Source: RBG-16-57-9 sp964462185
GTDB taxonomy: Archaea > Thermoproteota > Bathyarchaeia > TCS64
DNA: 17,732 nucleotides
NCBI GenBank assembly: GCA_964462185.1
Contig: CAYWWV010000027.1
Location: 1 to 17,732, forward strand
Direction: 5' to 3'
Shown: positions 7,210-14,890 of the stretch, in pieces
Numbering within the stretch: position 1 is the stretch's first letter
Layout: the number at the start of each line of letters is the position of its first letter
Made by a program: the position numbers and the translations under genes
The notes under the pieces: generated by a model
Told to the model about the DNA's origin: nothing
What the model saw: only the letters and a program-made list of their open reading frames with translations
Database searches by the model: none

Positions 7210-9759
7210 ATGACCGAAGAAATAACGTCCCCTGAGGCGTTTTTTGGGTTCCAACTTGGTAGCGATAAGAAGATTGCGCGATGGGACAAAATAGTCGAGT
7301 ATTTTCGTTTGTTGGATAAGAAGAGCGACAAGATCAATGTAATCGATATGGGGCCGACAACGGAGGGGAATCCCTTCCTGCTTGTAATCATCTCGTCTCC
7401 GGAGAACATCTCCAACTTGGATCATCTAAAGGAAGTGAACGCTAAGATCAGCGATCCCCGCGGATGTTCAGAGGAGGAGATAATGAAACTGATAGAGGAA
7501 GGCAAAGCCGTCATCTGCCAGTCCATGAGCCTTCACGCGACGGAGATAGGCGGCACCCAGATGGCACCAGAACTCGCATACGATCTAGTAACGAAGACGG
7601 ATGAGGAGACCAAGCGTATTCTCGACAACGTCATATTCCTAATGATACCTTGCTTCAACCCCGACGGCCAGATTATGGTTACCGACTGGTATTACAAGTG
7701 GCTGGGAACGGAGTACGAGGGTTGTAACCTCCCGTGGCTATACCACAAATACGTTGGTCACGATAACAACCGAGACGCCTTCATGACGAATATGGTGGAG
7801 TCACGATACGCGGCGCAGATAATGTACCGGGAGTGGCATCCGCAAGCATATCAAGACCATCATCACATGGGAAGCTACGGGGCTCGTCTATACGTTGCGC
7901 CGTACTGTGAGCCGATCCATCCACACGCTGACCCACTCATCTGGAGAGAGATAAGCTGGTACGGCGCCCACATGGCCTATAAACTCGAGGAAGGGGGTAA
8001 GACAGGTGTTTTGAACGCTGCGCAGTTCTTAGCGTGGGGCCATCTTGGGTTCCACTGGCTTGGGAACTACCATAATATTGCCAGCATGTTGACGGAGTCC
8101 GCAAGCGCGAAGCTTGCCACTCCGATGTACATACATGAGAGTCAGTTAAAGGGCGACAAACGGGGCCCCATAAGAGGGTTCCCCCACTATAAGCCGCAAA
8201 CTAACTTCCCTCACCCCTGGAATGGAGGTTGGTGGAGACTCCGGGATATCGTCGAGCAGCAGAAGATCGCCTCCTGGGCGCTACTGGATTTGGCGGCTAG
8301 GCACAAGTCCACTGTGCTTTGGAACGCGTACTTGAAGGCTAAGCGGCAAATTGAGCGCGGCGCCCACGGCAAGCCCAAAGCCTACGTTATCCCAAGATCC
8401 CAGCACGACCCCCTGACCGCCATTAAACTCGTGAACAAGCTGCTGATACAGGGAATAGATATCCTGAGGGCCAACGACGACTTCAAGGTCGACGGATCGA
8501 TCTATCAAGCGGGCTCATACGTCATACCTCTCGACCAGCCCAAGATGGGGGTCATCAAGACGCTGCTTGGGCGTACAACATATCCAGACGACGCCTGGAC
8601 CCGAGAAATGGATGGCTCCCCAAGCCGTCCCCAGGACACGGCCACCGACACAATGGCCGAGTTCATGGGCGTACGCGTAGATCCAGTAGACTGCAAACTT
8701 GAGGGCGATTTCGAGAAAATCGAAAAACCCGTTGAGATGCGTGGGGAAATAGTGGGCGAATCAAAAATAGGCTACGTATTCGACGGAAGGTTAAATGACA
8801 GCTTCAAAGCGGTAAATGCGTTGCTAAGTAGAGGCGTAAAGGTGATCCGGGTGGACGAGGAAGTGGAGGTAAACGGAAAGACGTTCCCAGCCGGGTCCTT
8901 TGTTGTACCCGCTGGGTCGGAGAAGATTCTCAAAGATATCATCGTTGATTTCGGTATCAATCTCCATGCCCTGGAGAAGGAGCTTGAGGTGAAGAACCAT
9001 GAAGTCAAGCAACAGCGCGTAGGCATGTATCAGCGATACTGGGGAGGGAACATTGATGAGGGATGGACAAGGTGGCTACTGGAACAGTTCAACTTCCCAT
9101 ACACCACCCTAAAGGATGAAGACATCAAGACTGGCAACCTCATAGAAAAGGTCGACGTCATCATACTACCTGACGACCCGACGCCGTTCATCACCGGAGA
9201 GGGTGTAGATGAGTGGTGGAAGGAGCACAGGCCCGACTGGCCTCAGCCTACGTTCCCGCCCGAATACAGAAGCGGCATAGGCGAGGAGGGCGTCAAGATG
9301 CTGAAGGAGTTCGTCGAGGAAGGGGGAACCCTAGTAACATTCAGTCAAGCGTGTGAATTCGCCATAGAGAAGCTGAATTTAAAGATTAAAAATGTTTTAA
9401 AGGATAAGAAGCCGAAAGAGTTCTTCTGCCCCGGATCAACCTTGAGAGCGCAGATCCAAAATTGTCATCCTCTCGCGTATGGTATGCCAGAGGAAGCCCT
9501 CATATTCTTCTGGAATAGCCCTGCCTTCGATGTTCTGCCCTCCCATTTCAATGAGAGATATGAAGTGATCGCCAAATACCCGGAGGGAGACATACTCCAA
9601 AGTGGATGGCTGATAGGCGAAGACCTGATAGCGAAGAAGGCTGCAATGGTTTCAGCAAAGTACGGGAAGGGCAGGGTAATACTCATTGGGTTCAGAGCAC
9701 AGCACAGAGGCCAGACCCACGGAACCTTCAAGCTACTTTTCAACACGCTGATTAGTTAA
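7210..9759 (+). CDS. M14 family zinc carboxypeptidase-like protein with C-terminal glutaminase/ThuA-like domain
   Basis: In this 849-residue protein the first third is an M14 metallocarboxypeptidase domain. Zinc ligands are H109 and E112 in LHATE and a His in DHHH (217-219). NPDG lies at about 154, the substrate-binding Arg is in NNRD (R188), and the probable catalytic Glu is E296 in LTESA. The middle has a few hundred residues of strand-rich sequence with two segments shaped like VNGKTFPAGSFVVPA. The C-terminal part (about 650-849) resembles the class I glutaminase/ThuA-like folds often fused to large M14 enzymes (EEGVKMLKEFVEEGGTLVTF; GRVILIGFRAQHRGQ). No signal peptide is visible. It probably trims peptides or peptide-like amides, and its placement next to an M20D enzyme supports a peptide-use role. 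The exact substrate is unknown. Confidence 0.85.
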   Translation: MTEEITSPEAFFGFQLGSDKKIARWDKIVEYFRLLDKKSDKINVIDMGPTTEGNPFLLVIISSPENISNLDHLKEVNAKISDPRGCSEEEIMKLIEEGKAVICQSMSLHATEIGGTQMAPELAYDLVTKTDEETKRILDNVIFLMIPCFNPDGQIMVTDWYYKWLGTEYEGCNLPWLYHKYVGHDNNRDAFMTNMVESRYAAQIMYREWHPQAYQDHHHMGSYGARLYVAPYCEPIHPHADPLIWREISWYGAHMAYKLEEGGKTGVLNAAQFLAWGHLGFHWLGNYHNIASMLTESASAKLATPMYIHESQLKGDKRGPIRGFPHYKPQTNFPHPWNGGWWRLRDIVEQQKIASWALLDLAARHKSTVLWNAYLKAKRQIERGAHGKPKAYVIPRSQHDPLTAIKLVNKLLIQGIDILRANDDFKVDGSIYQAGSYVIPLDQPKMGVIKTLLGRTTYPDDAWTREMDGSPSRPQDTATDTMAEFMGVRVDPVDCKLEGDFEKIEKPVEMRGEIVGESKIGYVFDGRLNDSFKAVNALLSRGVKVIRVDEEVEVNGKTFPAGSFVVPAGSEKILKDIIVDFGINLHALEKELEVKNHEVKQQRVGMYQRYWGGNIDEGWTRWLLEQFNFPYTTLKDEDIKTGNLIEKVDVIILPDDPTPFITGEGVDEWWKEHRPDWPQPTFPPEYRSGIGEEGVKMLKEFVEEGGTLVTFSQACEFAIEKLNLKIKNVLKDKKPKEFFCPGSTLRAQIQNCHPLAYGMPEEALIFFWNSPAFDVLPSHFNERYEVIAKYPEGDILQSGWLIGEDLIAKKAAMVSAKYGKGRVILIGFRAQHRGQTHGTFKLLFNTLIS

Positions 9760-9779
9760 CCCCTTTTCTTTTTTATTTT
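9760..9779 (+). terminator. Pyrimidine-rich terminator after the M14 gene
   Basis: The stop codon is followed at once by a C4-T4-C-T6 tract and another T4, a typical archaeal T-rich transcription end. A short TCCCC/GGGGA hairpin at about 9831-9847 lies just past the convergent tdh stop. Confidence 0.5.
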
Positions 9780-9850
9780 GGGAGGAAGGGTAGAAAAATG
9801 CATGCGATTCTTTGAGATTATGAGGCCGTTTCCCCACTAACTGGGGGACA

Positions 9851-10828
9851 TCAGAGATTCCCTTCCTCATGACGTTTTTTTAACTTCTCAAGCATGTCCT
9901 TAGTCATCGCAGCGAGGTCATAACTTGGCTTCCATCCCCATTCCTCTCTTGCAGCACTGTCATCGATGGTCTTAGGCCAAGAGTCAGCTATGGCCTGCCT
10001 GTAATCCGGCTTGTATTCGATGGTGAACTCCGGTATGTGTTTCTTAATCTCCTCGGCGAGTTCTCGGGGCGAGAAGCTCATTGCAGAGAGATTGTAGTCT
10101 CCATGATGCTTCAGCCTTGACAGATCCGCGTTCATTAGGTCTATAGTGGCCTTGATGCAGTCGGGCATATACATCATCGGCAGAACTGTGTCCTCCCTGA
10201 GAAAGCAGGTGTAGTGCTTATGCTTGATGGCCTCGTAGAATATCTCAACAGCATAGTCGGTTGTCCCTCCTCCTGGAGGCGTTTTGTTGCTTATGATGCC
10301 AGGATAGCGGACTCCTCTGACATCCAATCCAAATTTCTCGAAGTAGTAGTTGCCTATAAGCTCAAGAGAGACCTTCGTTATGCCATACATCGTTCTTGGC
10401 CTTAGAACAGTCTCTTGGGGAGTGTTAACTCTCGGGGTCTCCGGGCCGAATACCGCAATGGAACTGGGATGCCAGACGCGGGTCATATCGTGTTCCCTCG
10501 CAACTTCAAGGACGTTTAAAGTGCCGTTGATGTTTACATCCCATGCTCGCCAGGGGTTTTTCTCTCCGGCAGCTGACAGGATCGCTGCCATATGGTAGAT
10601 GGTGTCGATATCATATTCTTCTACTACCTTCTCAATGGTCTCCCTTCTGGTAACGTCGACCGTCTCTAGGGGTCCAGATTCCTTCAGGTCTTCGGAAGGA
10701 GGTCTCCGATGGACACCTACCACGACGTTTTCGCTGCCGTGTATCCTGCGGAGCTCCGGTATCAGCTCGGACCCGATCTGACCAGTGGCGCCTGTAACGA
10801 GAATTCGTTTCATAACCTTATTGGGCAT
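9851..10828 (-). CDS. tdh: L-threonine 3-dehydrogenase, SDR (epimerase-like) family
   Basis: This 325-residue protein has an extended short-chain dehydrogenase fold. The NAD-binding motif is GATGQIG (13-19), catalytic serines are in PSS (122-123), and the Tyr/Lys pair is in YGITK (Y148, K152). The stretches GVRYPGIIS and PGGGTTDYAVEI are characteristic of the SDR-type L-threonine 3-dehydrogenases of archaea and animals. This distinguishes it from nucleotide-sugar epimerases, the main alternative. It oxidises L-threonine to 2-amino-3-ketobutyrate in the cytoplasm. The ATG at 10828 has GAGGG about 8 nt upstream. A second ATG five codons later (10813) is also possible. The usual partner, glycine C-acetyltransferase (kbl), lies divergently next door but is broken, so the pathway's second step is not supplied here. 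Confidence 0.85.
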   Translation of the reverse strand: MPNKVMKRILVTGATGQIGSELIPELRRIHGSENVVVGVHRRPPSEDLKESGPLETVDVTRRETIEKVVEEYDIDTIYHMAAILSAAGEKNPWRAWDVNINGTLNVLEVAREHDMTRVWHPSSIAVFGPETPRVNTPQETVLRPRTMYGITKVSLELIGNYYFEKFGLDVRGVRYPGIISNKTPPGGGTTDYAVEIFYEAIKHKHYTCFLREDTVLPMMYMPDCIKATIDLMNADLSRLKHHGDYNLSAMSFSPRELAEEIKKHIPEFTIEYKPDYRQAIADSWPKTIDDSAAREEWGWKPSYDLAAMTKDMLEKLKKRHEEGNL

Positions 10829-10900
10829 ATAGTACCCTCAAGGAGATTATTGTTCGATACCGCTATAAAAGTTATAAATACCAAGTAGATTCGCTTACCG
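10829..10900. promoter_or_regulatory. Divergent tdh/kbl promoter
   Basis: Two A/T boxes, CTATAAAAG (about 10862-10870) and GTTATAAATA (about 10871-10880), lie between the divergent genes. The second is about 25 bp before the kbl ATG at 10901, which would give a leaderless mRNA. The promoter has survived although kbl itself is broken. Confidence 0.55.
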
Positions 10901-11374
10901 ATGGGACTTAGAAACCCAACACGTTTTCTTAGGGAGGAGTACGAGTAACTCGTTGAGAGGGCGCTGGACTGGAAGCTGAAGACGTTGCAGGGGTCCAGCG
11001 AGCCCGTCTCCGTCGTCGACGGGAGGCGGGTTATCGTCCTCTGTTCGAACAACTACCTCGGCCTCACCACCCATGCGAAGCTCTACGAGCGCGGCGTCTT
11101 CGTGGTGCCAATCGTCTTCCCGATGGTCGCCCAGGGCCTGGCCCATATAAGGGTTCAGATGCACGCCAAGCTGACCATGGAGGAGCCGGACAAGGTCATC
11201 GAAGCCCTTGAGGAGATAGGCAAAGAGCTGGAGATCATCTACCCCCCTTTTTTCGTCGATGGACTCAGTGAGCTGCGAAAACCATTAGTTTGGGCCAGCT
11301 TAAAACGCTTCAAGAGGCCGATCCAAAAAACAAGGATTGAAACCGGGATAGGGCGTTGGGTGGAGTTGGCCTAG
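10901..11374 (+). pseudogene. kbl: Glycine C-acetyltransferase (2-amino-3-ketobutyrate CoA ligase) pseudogene with large internal deletion
   Basis: The frame starts ATG (10901), MGLRNPTRFLREEYE, and hits a TAA at codon 16 (10946-10948). It then resumes with the family's N-terminal CSNNYLGLTTHAKL and jumps directly to the family's C terminus, YERGVFVVPIVFPMV and HIRVQMHAKLT. A full enzyme is about 395 residues, while homologous sequence here totals about 113 codons. Roughly 270-280 residues, including the PLP-lysine region, are missing in an in-frame deletion. Homology ends near 11239, where a normal stop would be expected. Instead the frame runs through a C6T6 tract to a TAG at 11372-11374. 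The gene is therefore inactivated three times. It is paired with an intact divergent tdh, the classical threonine-to-glycine route. Confidence 0.8.
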
Positions 11375-11640
11375 ACCTTGGGTTTCAGCTTCTCATTGGT
11401 TTCCCATAGGTAGNNNNNNNNNNNNNNNNNNNNNNNNNNNNNNNNNNNNNNNNNNNNNNNNNNNNNNNNNNNNNNNNNNNNNNNNNNNNNNNNNNNNNNN
11501 NNNNNNNNNNNNNGGAGACTGTGTTGAGCCAGGGGAGTGCCCTTGGTACTCAGCGAAGTCAGGGTCTGCGTATATCTTGTCGTACCTGTTAGGGTTCGGG
11601 CGGCTGATGTGGCCTAGCATAAACTCAGCCAGCACCGTGT
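11371..11640 (-). pseudogene. Tyrosine recombinase (integrase) C-terminal fragment, frameshifted and interrupted by the gap
   Basis: On the minus strand from about 11640 the frame reads LAEFMLGHISRPNPNRYDKIY. A GH with a Tyr nine residues later (H then RY) matches the catalytic His/Tyr spacing of XerC/D-like recombinases (LGHSSISTTQIY). A one-base shift then continues as ALPWLNTVS, the sort of sequence expected after YQ in archaeal integrases. Beyond the gap, WETNEKLKPKV runs to a TAG at 11373-11371 and may be its C terminus, which is less sure. An in-frame stop lies just upstream of the LAEF frame, and the N-terminal catalytic Arg/Lys parts are absent, so this is a remnant abutting repeat copy B. 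Confidence 0.55.
11414..11513. other. Scaffold gap (100 N)
   Basis: This is a run of exactly 100 N, a conventional placeholder for a gap of unknown size. It falls inside the integrase remnant, so the order and distance of the sequences on either side rest on scaffolding only. Confidence 0.99.
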
Positions 11641-11666
11641 TACGGCTTCACAATCGTTCTCTGGTC

Positions 11667-11778
11667 GTGAGGCTTCCACCCCGAGCCTCCAAGCCCCGGG
11701 CCGGAACCAATGGGCCGCACATCATTTAAACCTGGGTCTACATCAAATACCGGATACCCTTGGGTGGAAAGCTAGAGC
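11667..11778 (+). repeat. Long imperfect direct repeat, copy B (terminase 3' end remnant plus wtpC-like gene start)
   Basis: This copy translates as VRLPPRASKPRAGTNGPHII and a stop, a diverged version of the terminase C terminus (VRPPPQTSKPRAKTKRPHTI). It is followed by the same downstream DNA as copy A (1604-1709). Similarity runs into the first codons of the ABC ATPase gene. The ATTTAAA box at 11724-11730 lies about 30 bp before the TTG at 11760 and could be its promoter. No terminase sequence is seen upstream of about 11656, where the integrase fragment begins. Confidence 0.8.
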
Positions 11779-12812
11779 TGCGGGCCATCTCCAAAGACTT
11801 CCACGGCTTCGCCATCAAACACCTCAGCCTCACCGTGGAGCCCGGCGAATACCTGGTGGTGGTGGGCCCCACAGGCGCCGGTAAAACCCTCCTGTTGGAG
11901 ACCATCCAAGGGTTCCACCCCCTGGACGAGGGGGAGATACTGCTCGACGGGACGGACATCACCCGGCTACCCCACCACCAGAGAAGAATATCCTACGTCC
12001 CCCAAAACCCCGCCTTCCCCCCAGGCACCACCGTCCACCAAGCCCTAACCCTGGGACTAGGCCAACCCCTCCTGAGCCAGGAGAGAAACCTCGAAGGGGT
12101 CATAAACCTCATGGGGCTGGCCCCCCTCTTGGATCGGGAGGCCCACACCCTAAGCGGCGGGGAGAAGCGCAGGCTCACCCTGGCCAGGGCCCTCATTAGA
12201 AACCCCAGGGTCCTACTACTGGATGAGCCCCTCAACAACCTCGACGTCATCTCCAAGGAGGCCCTGCGGAGGGAGCTACAAGCCATACACAGCTACCTGG
12301 GGCTCACCACCATACATGTGACCCACGACCAGGTGGACGCCCTCAGCCTGGCCACCAGACTCGCCGTCATCCGCGGGGGGGAGCTGCGGAAAACAGGCAC
12401 CATTGCCCAGGTGTACCGGGACCCCCAGGACGAGTACGCCGCCCGCTTCCTCGGCTACCAGAACATCTACCCCATCGAGGAGGCCGCCCCCCAAGGTCCC
12501 AACACCAGGCTCAGCCTGGGGCCCATAACAGTGGTGACCACCCACCCAGTGAGCCCAAGCCACGGGAAGGCGGCCATCCACGGCTCAGAGGTCTCCCTCC
12601 ACGCCAAAACGCCTTGGGCACCCAACCACAACCTCTTCAAAGGCGTGGTAACCCGGCTCACCACCCTGGGCCCCCGAACCATCGTAACCGTGGACATAGG
12701 CGTGGAGATGACCCTTGAGCTGCCCACCCTCAGGACTCCCTACATCCCCCGTGAGGGGGAGGAGACCTGGGTGAGCTTCCCTTACGGCGCCGTGAAGCCG
12801 GTTAAGCCCTAG
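11760..12812 (+). CDS. ABC transporter ATP-binding protein, tungstate/molybdate WtpC/ModC-like
   Basis: This 350-residue protein has all ABC ATPase motifs: Walker A GPTGAGKT (36-43), Q-loop Q82, signature LSGGE (131-135), Walker B VLLLDEP (151-157) and switch His H189. A C-terminal extension (about 235-345) fits the TOBE-type regulatory domain of the molybdate/tungstate, sulfate and polyamine importers. Overall shape favours WtpC/ModC, but substrate assignment is inferred. It acts on the inner face of the membrane and needs a permease and binding protein, neither of which is in the window. The TTG start is chosen because the preceding frame has a stop and no better start, and a TATA-like ATTTAAA precedes it at leaderless distance. 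The 5' end lies within repeat copy B. It ends tail to tail with the next gene, overlapping by 11 nt. Confidence 0.85.
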   Translation: MGGKLELRAISKDFHGFAIKHLSLTVEPGEYLVVVGPTGAGKTLLLETIQGFHPLDEGEILLDGTDITRLPHHQRRISYVPQNPAFPPGTTVHQALTLGLGQPLLSQERNLEGVINLMGLAPLLDREAHTLSGGEKRRLTLARALIRNPRVLLLDEPLNNLDVISKEALRRELQAIHSYLGLTTIHVTHDQVDALSLATRLAVIRGGELRKTGTIAQVYRDPQDEYAARFLGYQNIYPIEEAAPQGPNTRLSLGPITVVTTHPVSPSHGKAAIHGSEVSLHAKTPWAPNHNLFKGVVTRLTTLGPRTIVTVDIGVEMTLELPTLRTPYIPREGEETWVSFPYGAVKPVKP

Positions 12813-13656
12813 GCAGGGATAGGGCGAAGAAGAGAAACACCAGCAGGATGTAGGGGGAGGTGAGCTTGAAGACCACCCACCCCCACCTCTTGGAGCCCTC
12901 CCTCCACAGCCGGACACCCGACCAAAGTAAAAGGAGGTTCAGGGGGGCCACCAGCCAAAGGTAGAGCCCTCCGCACCACCGGGCCAGAGCCAGGCTGCCC
13001 CCCACCAGGCCCAGCATCACAACCAGCACCCCTCCAAGGCCCCTCCCCCCACCCACATACATGGGCACCCCGGCCCTAGAGTAGTCCTCCGAGAATACGT
13101 AGGCCAGGCTCCAGAGGTGTAGGGGGCCCCAGAGCGCCACCAGCAGCCCCAGCAACAGCCCCACAGGCAGGAAAGGCGCACCCCCCAGAAACCATCCTAG
13201 CCACGCGGGGGCTGCAACGCTGGGCGCAGTGAAAAAGACGTTGAACCTGGTCCTCCTCTTAGCCAGCACCGTGTACAACAACAGGTAGCTCCCAGCCCCC
13301 TCCACCAACAGCAGCGAGGGGATGGGCCCCAGCCTCAACGCCACCAAACCCGAAAGCACCATCAAGCCCCAGCTGAAGGCGCTGGCCTGCTGGGTCGAAA
13401 CCACGCCCCTAACCAGGGGCCTTCCCAAAGTTCGAGACATAACAGAGTCGATGTCCACGTCGTAGACACAGTTCAAGGCGTTGGCCCCCGCAACGCTGAG
13501 GGCCACCGCTGCGAAGCCCAGCCCAAACACCGAGGGGTCTACCCCCGCACCCCCCTGGTAGAGGAGGCTGGCCACATAGGTGGTGAGGTAGAGCCCCAGC
13601 ATGGCTAGAAGCACCTTTGGCTTCAGCAGCACCCCGAGCTCTACGGCCAGCCCCAT
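12802..13656 (-). CDS. UbiA-superfamily prenyltransferase, heme O synthase (CtaB/COX10)-like
   Basis: This 284-residue integral membrane protein has about eight to nine hydrophobic helices. The first Asp-rich motif is NCVYDVDID (N62, D66, D70) followed by RPLVRG, and the second is SEDYSRAGVPM (about 189-199). The combination of RTLGRPLVRG, LHLWSLA and DYSRAGVPM resembles protoheme IX farnesyltransferase, which adds a farnesyl group to heme b to make heme O. Other UbiA enzymes (menaquinone or other lipid prenylation) are the alternative. Longer starts overlap the upstream gene. The ATG at 13656 is preferred because it sits 1 nt after that gene's TAG, with GGGTG just upstream. It is the last gene of a three-gene operon with HdrE- and HdrD-like proteins, pointing to cofactor or quinone supply for that complex. 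Confidence 0.8.
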   Translation of the reverse strand: MGLAVELGVLLKPKVLLAMLGLYLTTYVASLLYQGGAGVDPSVFGLGFAAVALSVAGANALNCVYDVDIDSVMSRTLGRPLVRGVVSTQQASAFSWGLMVLSGLVALRLGPIPSLLLVEGAGSYLLLYTVLAKRRTRFNVFFTAPSVAAPAWLGWFLGGAPFLPVGLLLGLLVALWGPLHLWSLAYVFSEDYSRAGVPMYVGGGRGLGGVLVVMLGLVGGSLALARWCGGLYLWLVAPLNLLLLWSGVRLWREGSKRWGWVVFKLTSPYILLVFLFFALSLPRA

Positions 13657-13657
13657 G

Positions 13658-14890
13658 CTAACCCAGCACACCCAGCCTTCTGGCCACCAGCTCACTCAGG
13701 TTCAAGACCTCAAGCTCAAACCCGAACTCCCTGACGCCGTCGGTGAAGGCCAGCTTACAGGCCGGGCAGCTGGAAACCAGGATTTCCGCCCCCTTCTCCA
13801 CAGCCTCCTCAAGCCTCTCCCGCACCACCTTCAACCGCATCTCCCCATCAACCGACTGGAGTAGGCCTCCACCCCCACAGCACTTGGAGTCCACCCCGTG
13901 CTCCTCGAACTCCAGGAGCTCCCCGGTCAAGGCCCTCAACACCGCCCGAGGCTCCTCCACCACACCCCCCAACCGCCCCAGCTCGCAGGGGTCGTGGTAT
14001 ATCACTCTCTCGGAGCCCCTCTCCAACTCGAGTCTTCCCTCCCCCAGCAGCCTTGCTAGATACTGGGTGATGTGCTCCACGGTGAACCCAGGGTCACCCC
14101 CCAATAGGGCAGGGTACTCGAACCTGAGCATCCGGTAACAGCCGGCGCAACCGGTGACCACCCTCTTCACCCCCAGGGAGTTCAAGGCCTCCACGTTGTG
14201 CTGGGCGAACCTCTTGGCCTCCTCAAGGTTCCCAGACATGGCGCTGGGCGCTCCACAGCACCACTCCTCCTCCCCCAGCACCGTCCAGCTCTCCCCCTGG
14301 GCCTCCAAAAGCGAAGCTATAGCCACAGCCACATTGTGGTTGGCGCTCTTATAGGCAGTGGTGCAACCCACGAAGTAGGCCACCTCCGCCTCCTCCATCT
14401 CGGGGACCTCATCCATGTCGGCGAACAGGCTCCAGTCGAGCCGCGTGTCAGGCTCCAACCCATAGGGGTTCATGGTTTCCCCGAGCAACCCGTCCAACCG
14501 CACCAGGTTCTCGGGAAGCCCGCCCAACTCCCTAACCAAACTCCTGATCTTCACCCAAAGCCCATGGGTATCGAAGCCGAAGGGACAGGACTCCATACAC
14601 CGCCCGCAAAGAGTACAGTGGAAAGCACTCTCCGAGAGGTCTCTGACATCCTCCTCCGAGACCTCCCCCCCGCCCAGAATCCTAGCCCTGAGTCCAAGCT
14701 TCTTCGCCACCATACGGGAAACCCGAGAAAGCCTAACCCCAGGCGCGTGTAACGGGTTCCCCGAGACATGGTAAGCAGGGCACTTCTCCGTGCAAAGAGC
14801 GCAGTGGCTGCAGGTGTCGATCTCCATCAACTCGAGTCGAGTGAACTGCCTCAGCAGTTCCTCCACCTTATCCTGGTCAACCAAGTCCAA
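13658..14890 (-). CDS. HdrD-like iron-sulfur protein with two CCG domains
   Basis: This 410-residue protein has the length and layout of heterodisulfide reductase subunit HdrD. Two 4Fe-4S sites are formed by C27, C30, C33, C37 and by C92, C95, C98, C102. Two complete CCG cysteine motifs follow: C-x34-CC-x35-CAGC and C-x34-CC-x36-CPAC. CCG motifs bind the noncubane clusters that reduce disulfides in HdrB/HdrD. No membrane segment is seen, so it should sit on the cytoplasmic face attached to the cytochrome b encoded just upstream. The start is a TTG at 14890 (overlap of 14 nt) or 14884, both behind GGAGGG. Related proteins (DsrK, GlpC, LutA-type) are alternatives, so the actual oxidant is uncertain without a CoM-CoB or sulfite system in view. 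Confidence 0.83.
   Translation of the reverse strand: MDLVDQDKVEELLRQFTRLELMEIDTCSHCALCTEKCPAYHVSGNPLHAPGVRLSRVSRMVAKKLGLRARILGGGEVSEEDVRDLSESAFHCTLCGRCMESCPFGFDTHGLWVKIRSLVRELGGLPENLVRLDGLLGETMNPYGLEPDTRLDWSLFADMDEVPEMEEAEVAYFVGCTTAYKSANHNVAVAIASLLEAQGESWTVLGEEEWCCGAPSAMSGNLEEAKRFAQHNVEALNSLGVKRVVTGCAGCYRMLRFEYPALLGGDPGFTVEHITQYLARLLGEGRLELERGSERVIYHDPCELGRLGGVVEEPRAVLRALTGELLEFEEHGVDSKCCGGGGLLQSVDGEMRLKVVRERLEEAVEKGAEILVSSCPACKLAFTDGVREFGFELEVLNLSELVARRLGVLG

Noticed and set aside
11331..11343. CAAGGATTGAAAC resembles the 3' end of many CRISPR repeats
   Set aside because: There is a single occurrence, no spacing array and no cas gene nearby.
14198..14752. 184-residue plus-strand open frame opposite the HdrD-like gene
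   Set aside because: The HdrD-like protein on the other strand has full cysteine motifs; this frame is low-complexity antisense.
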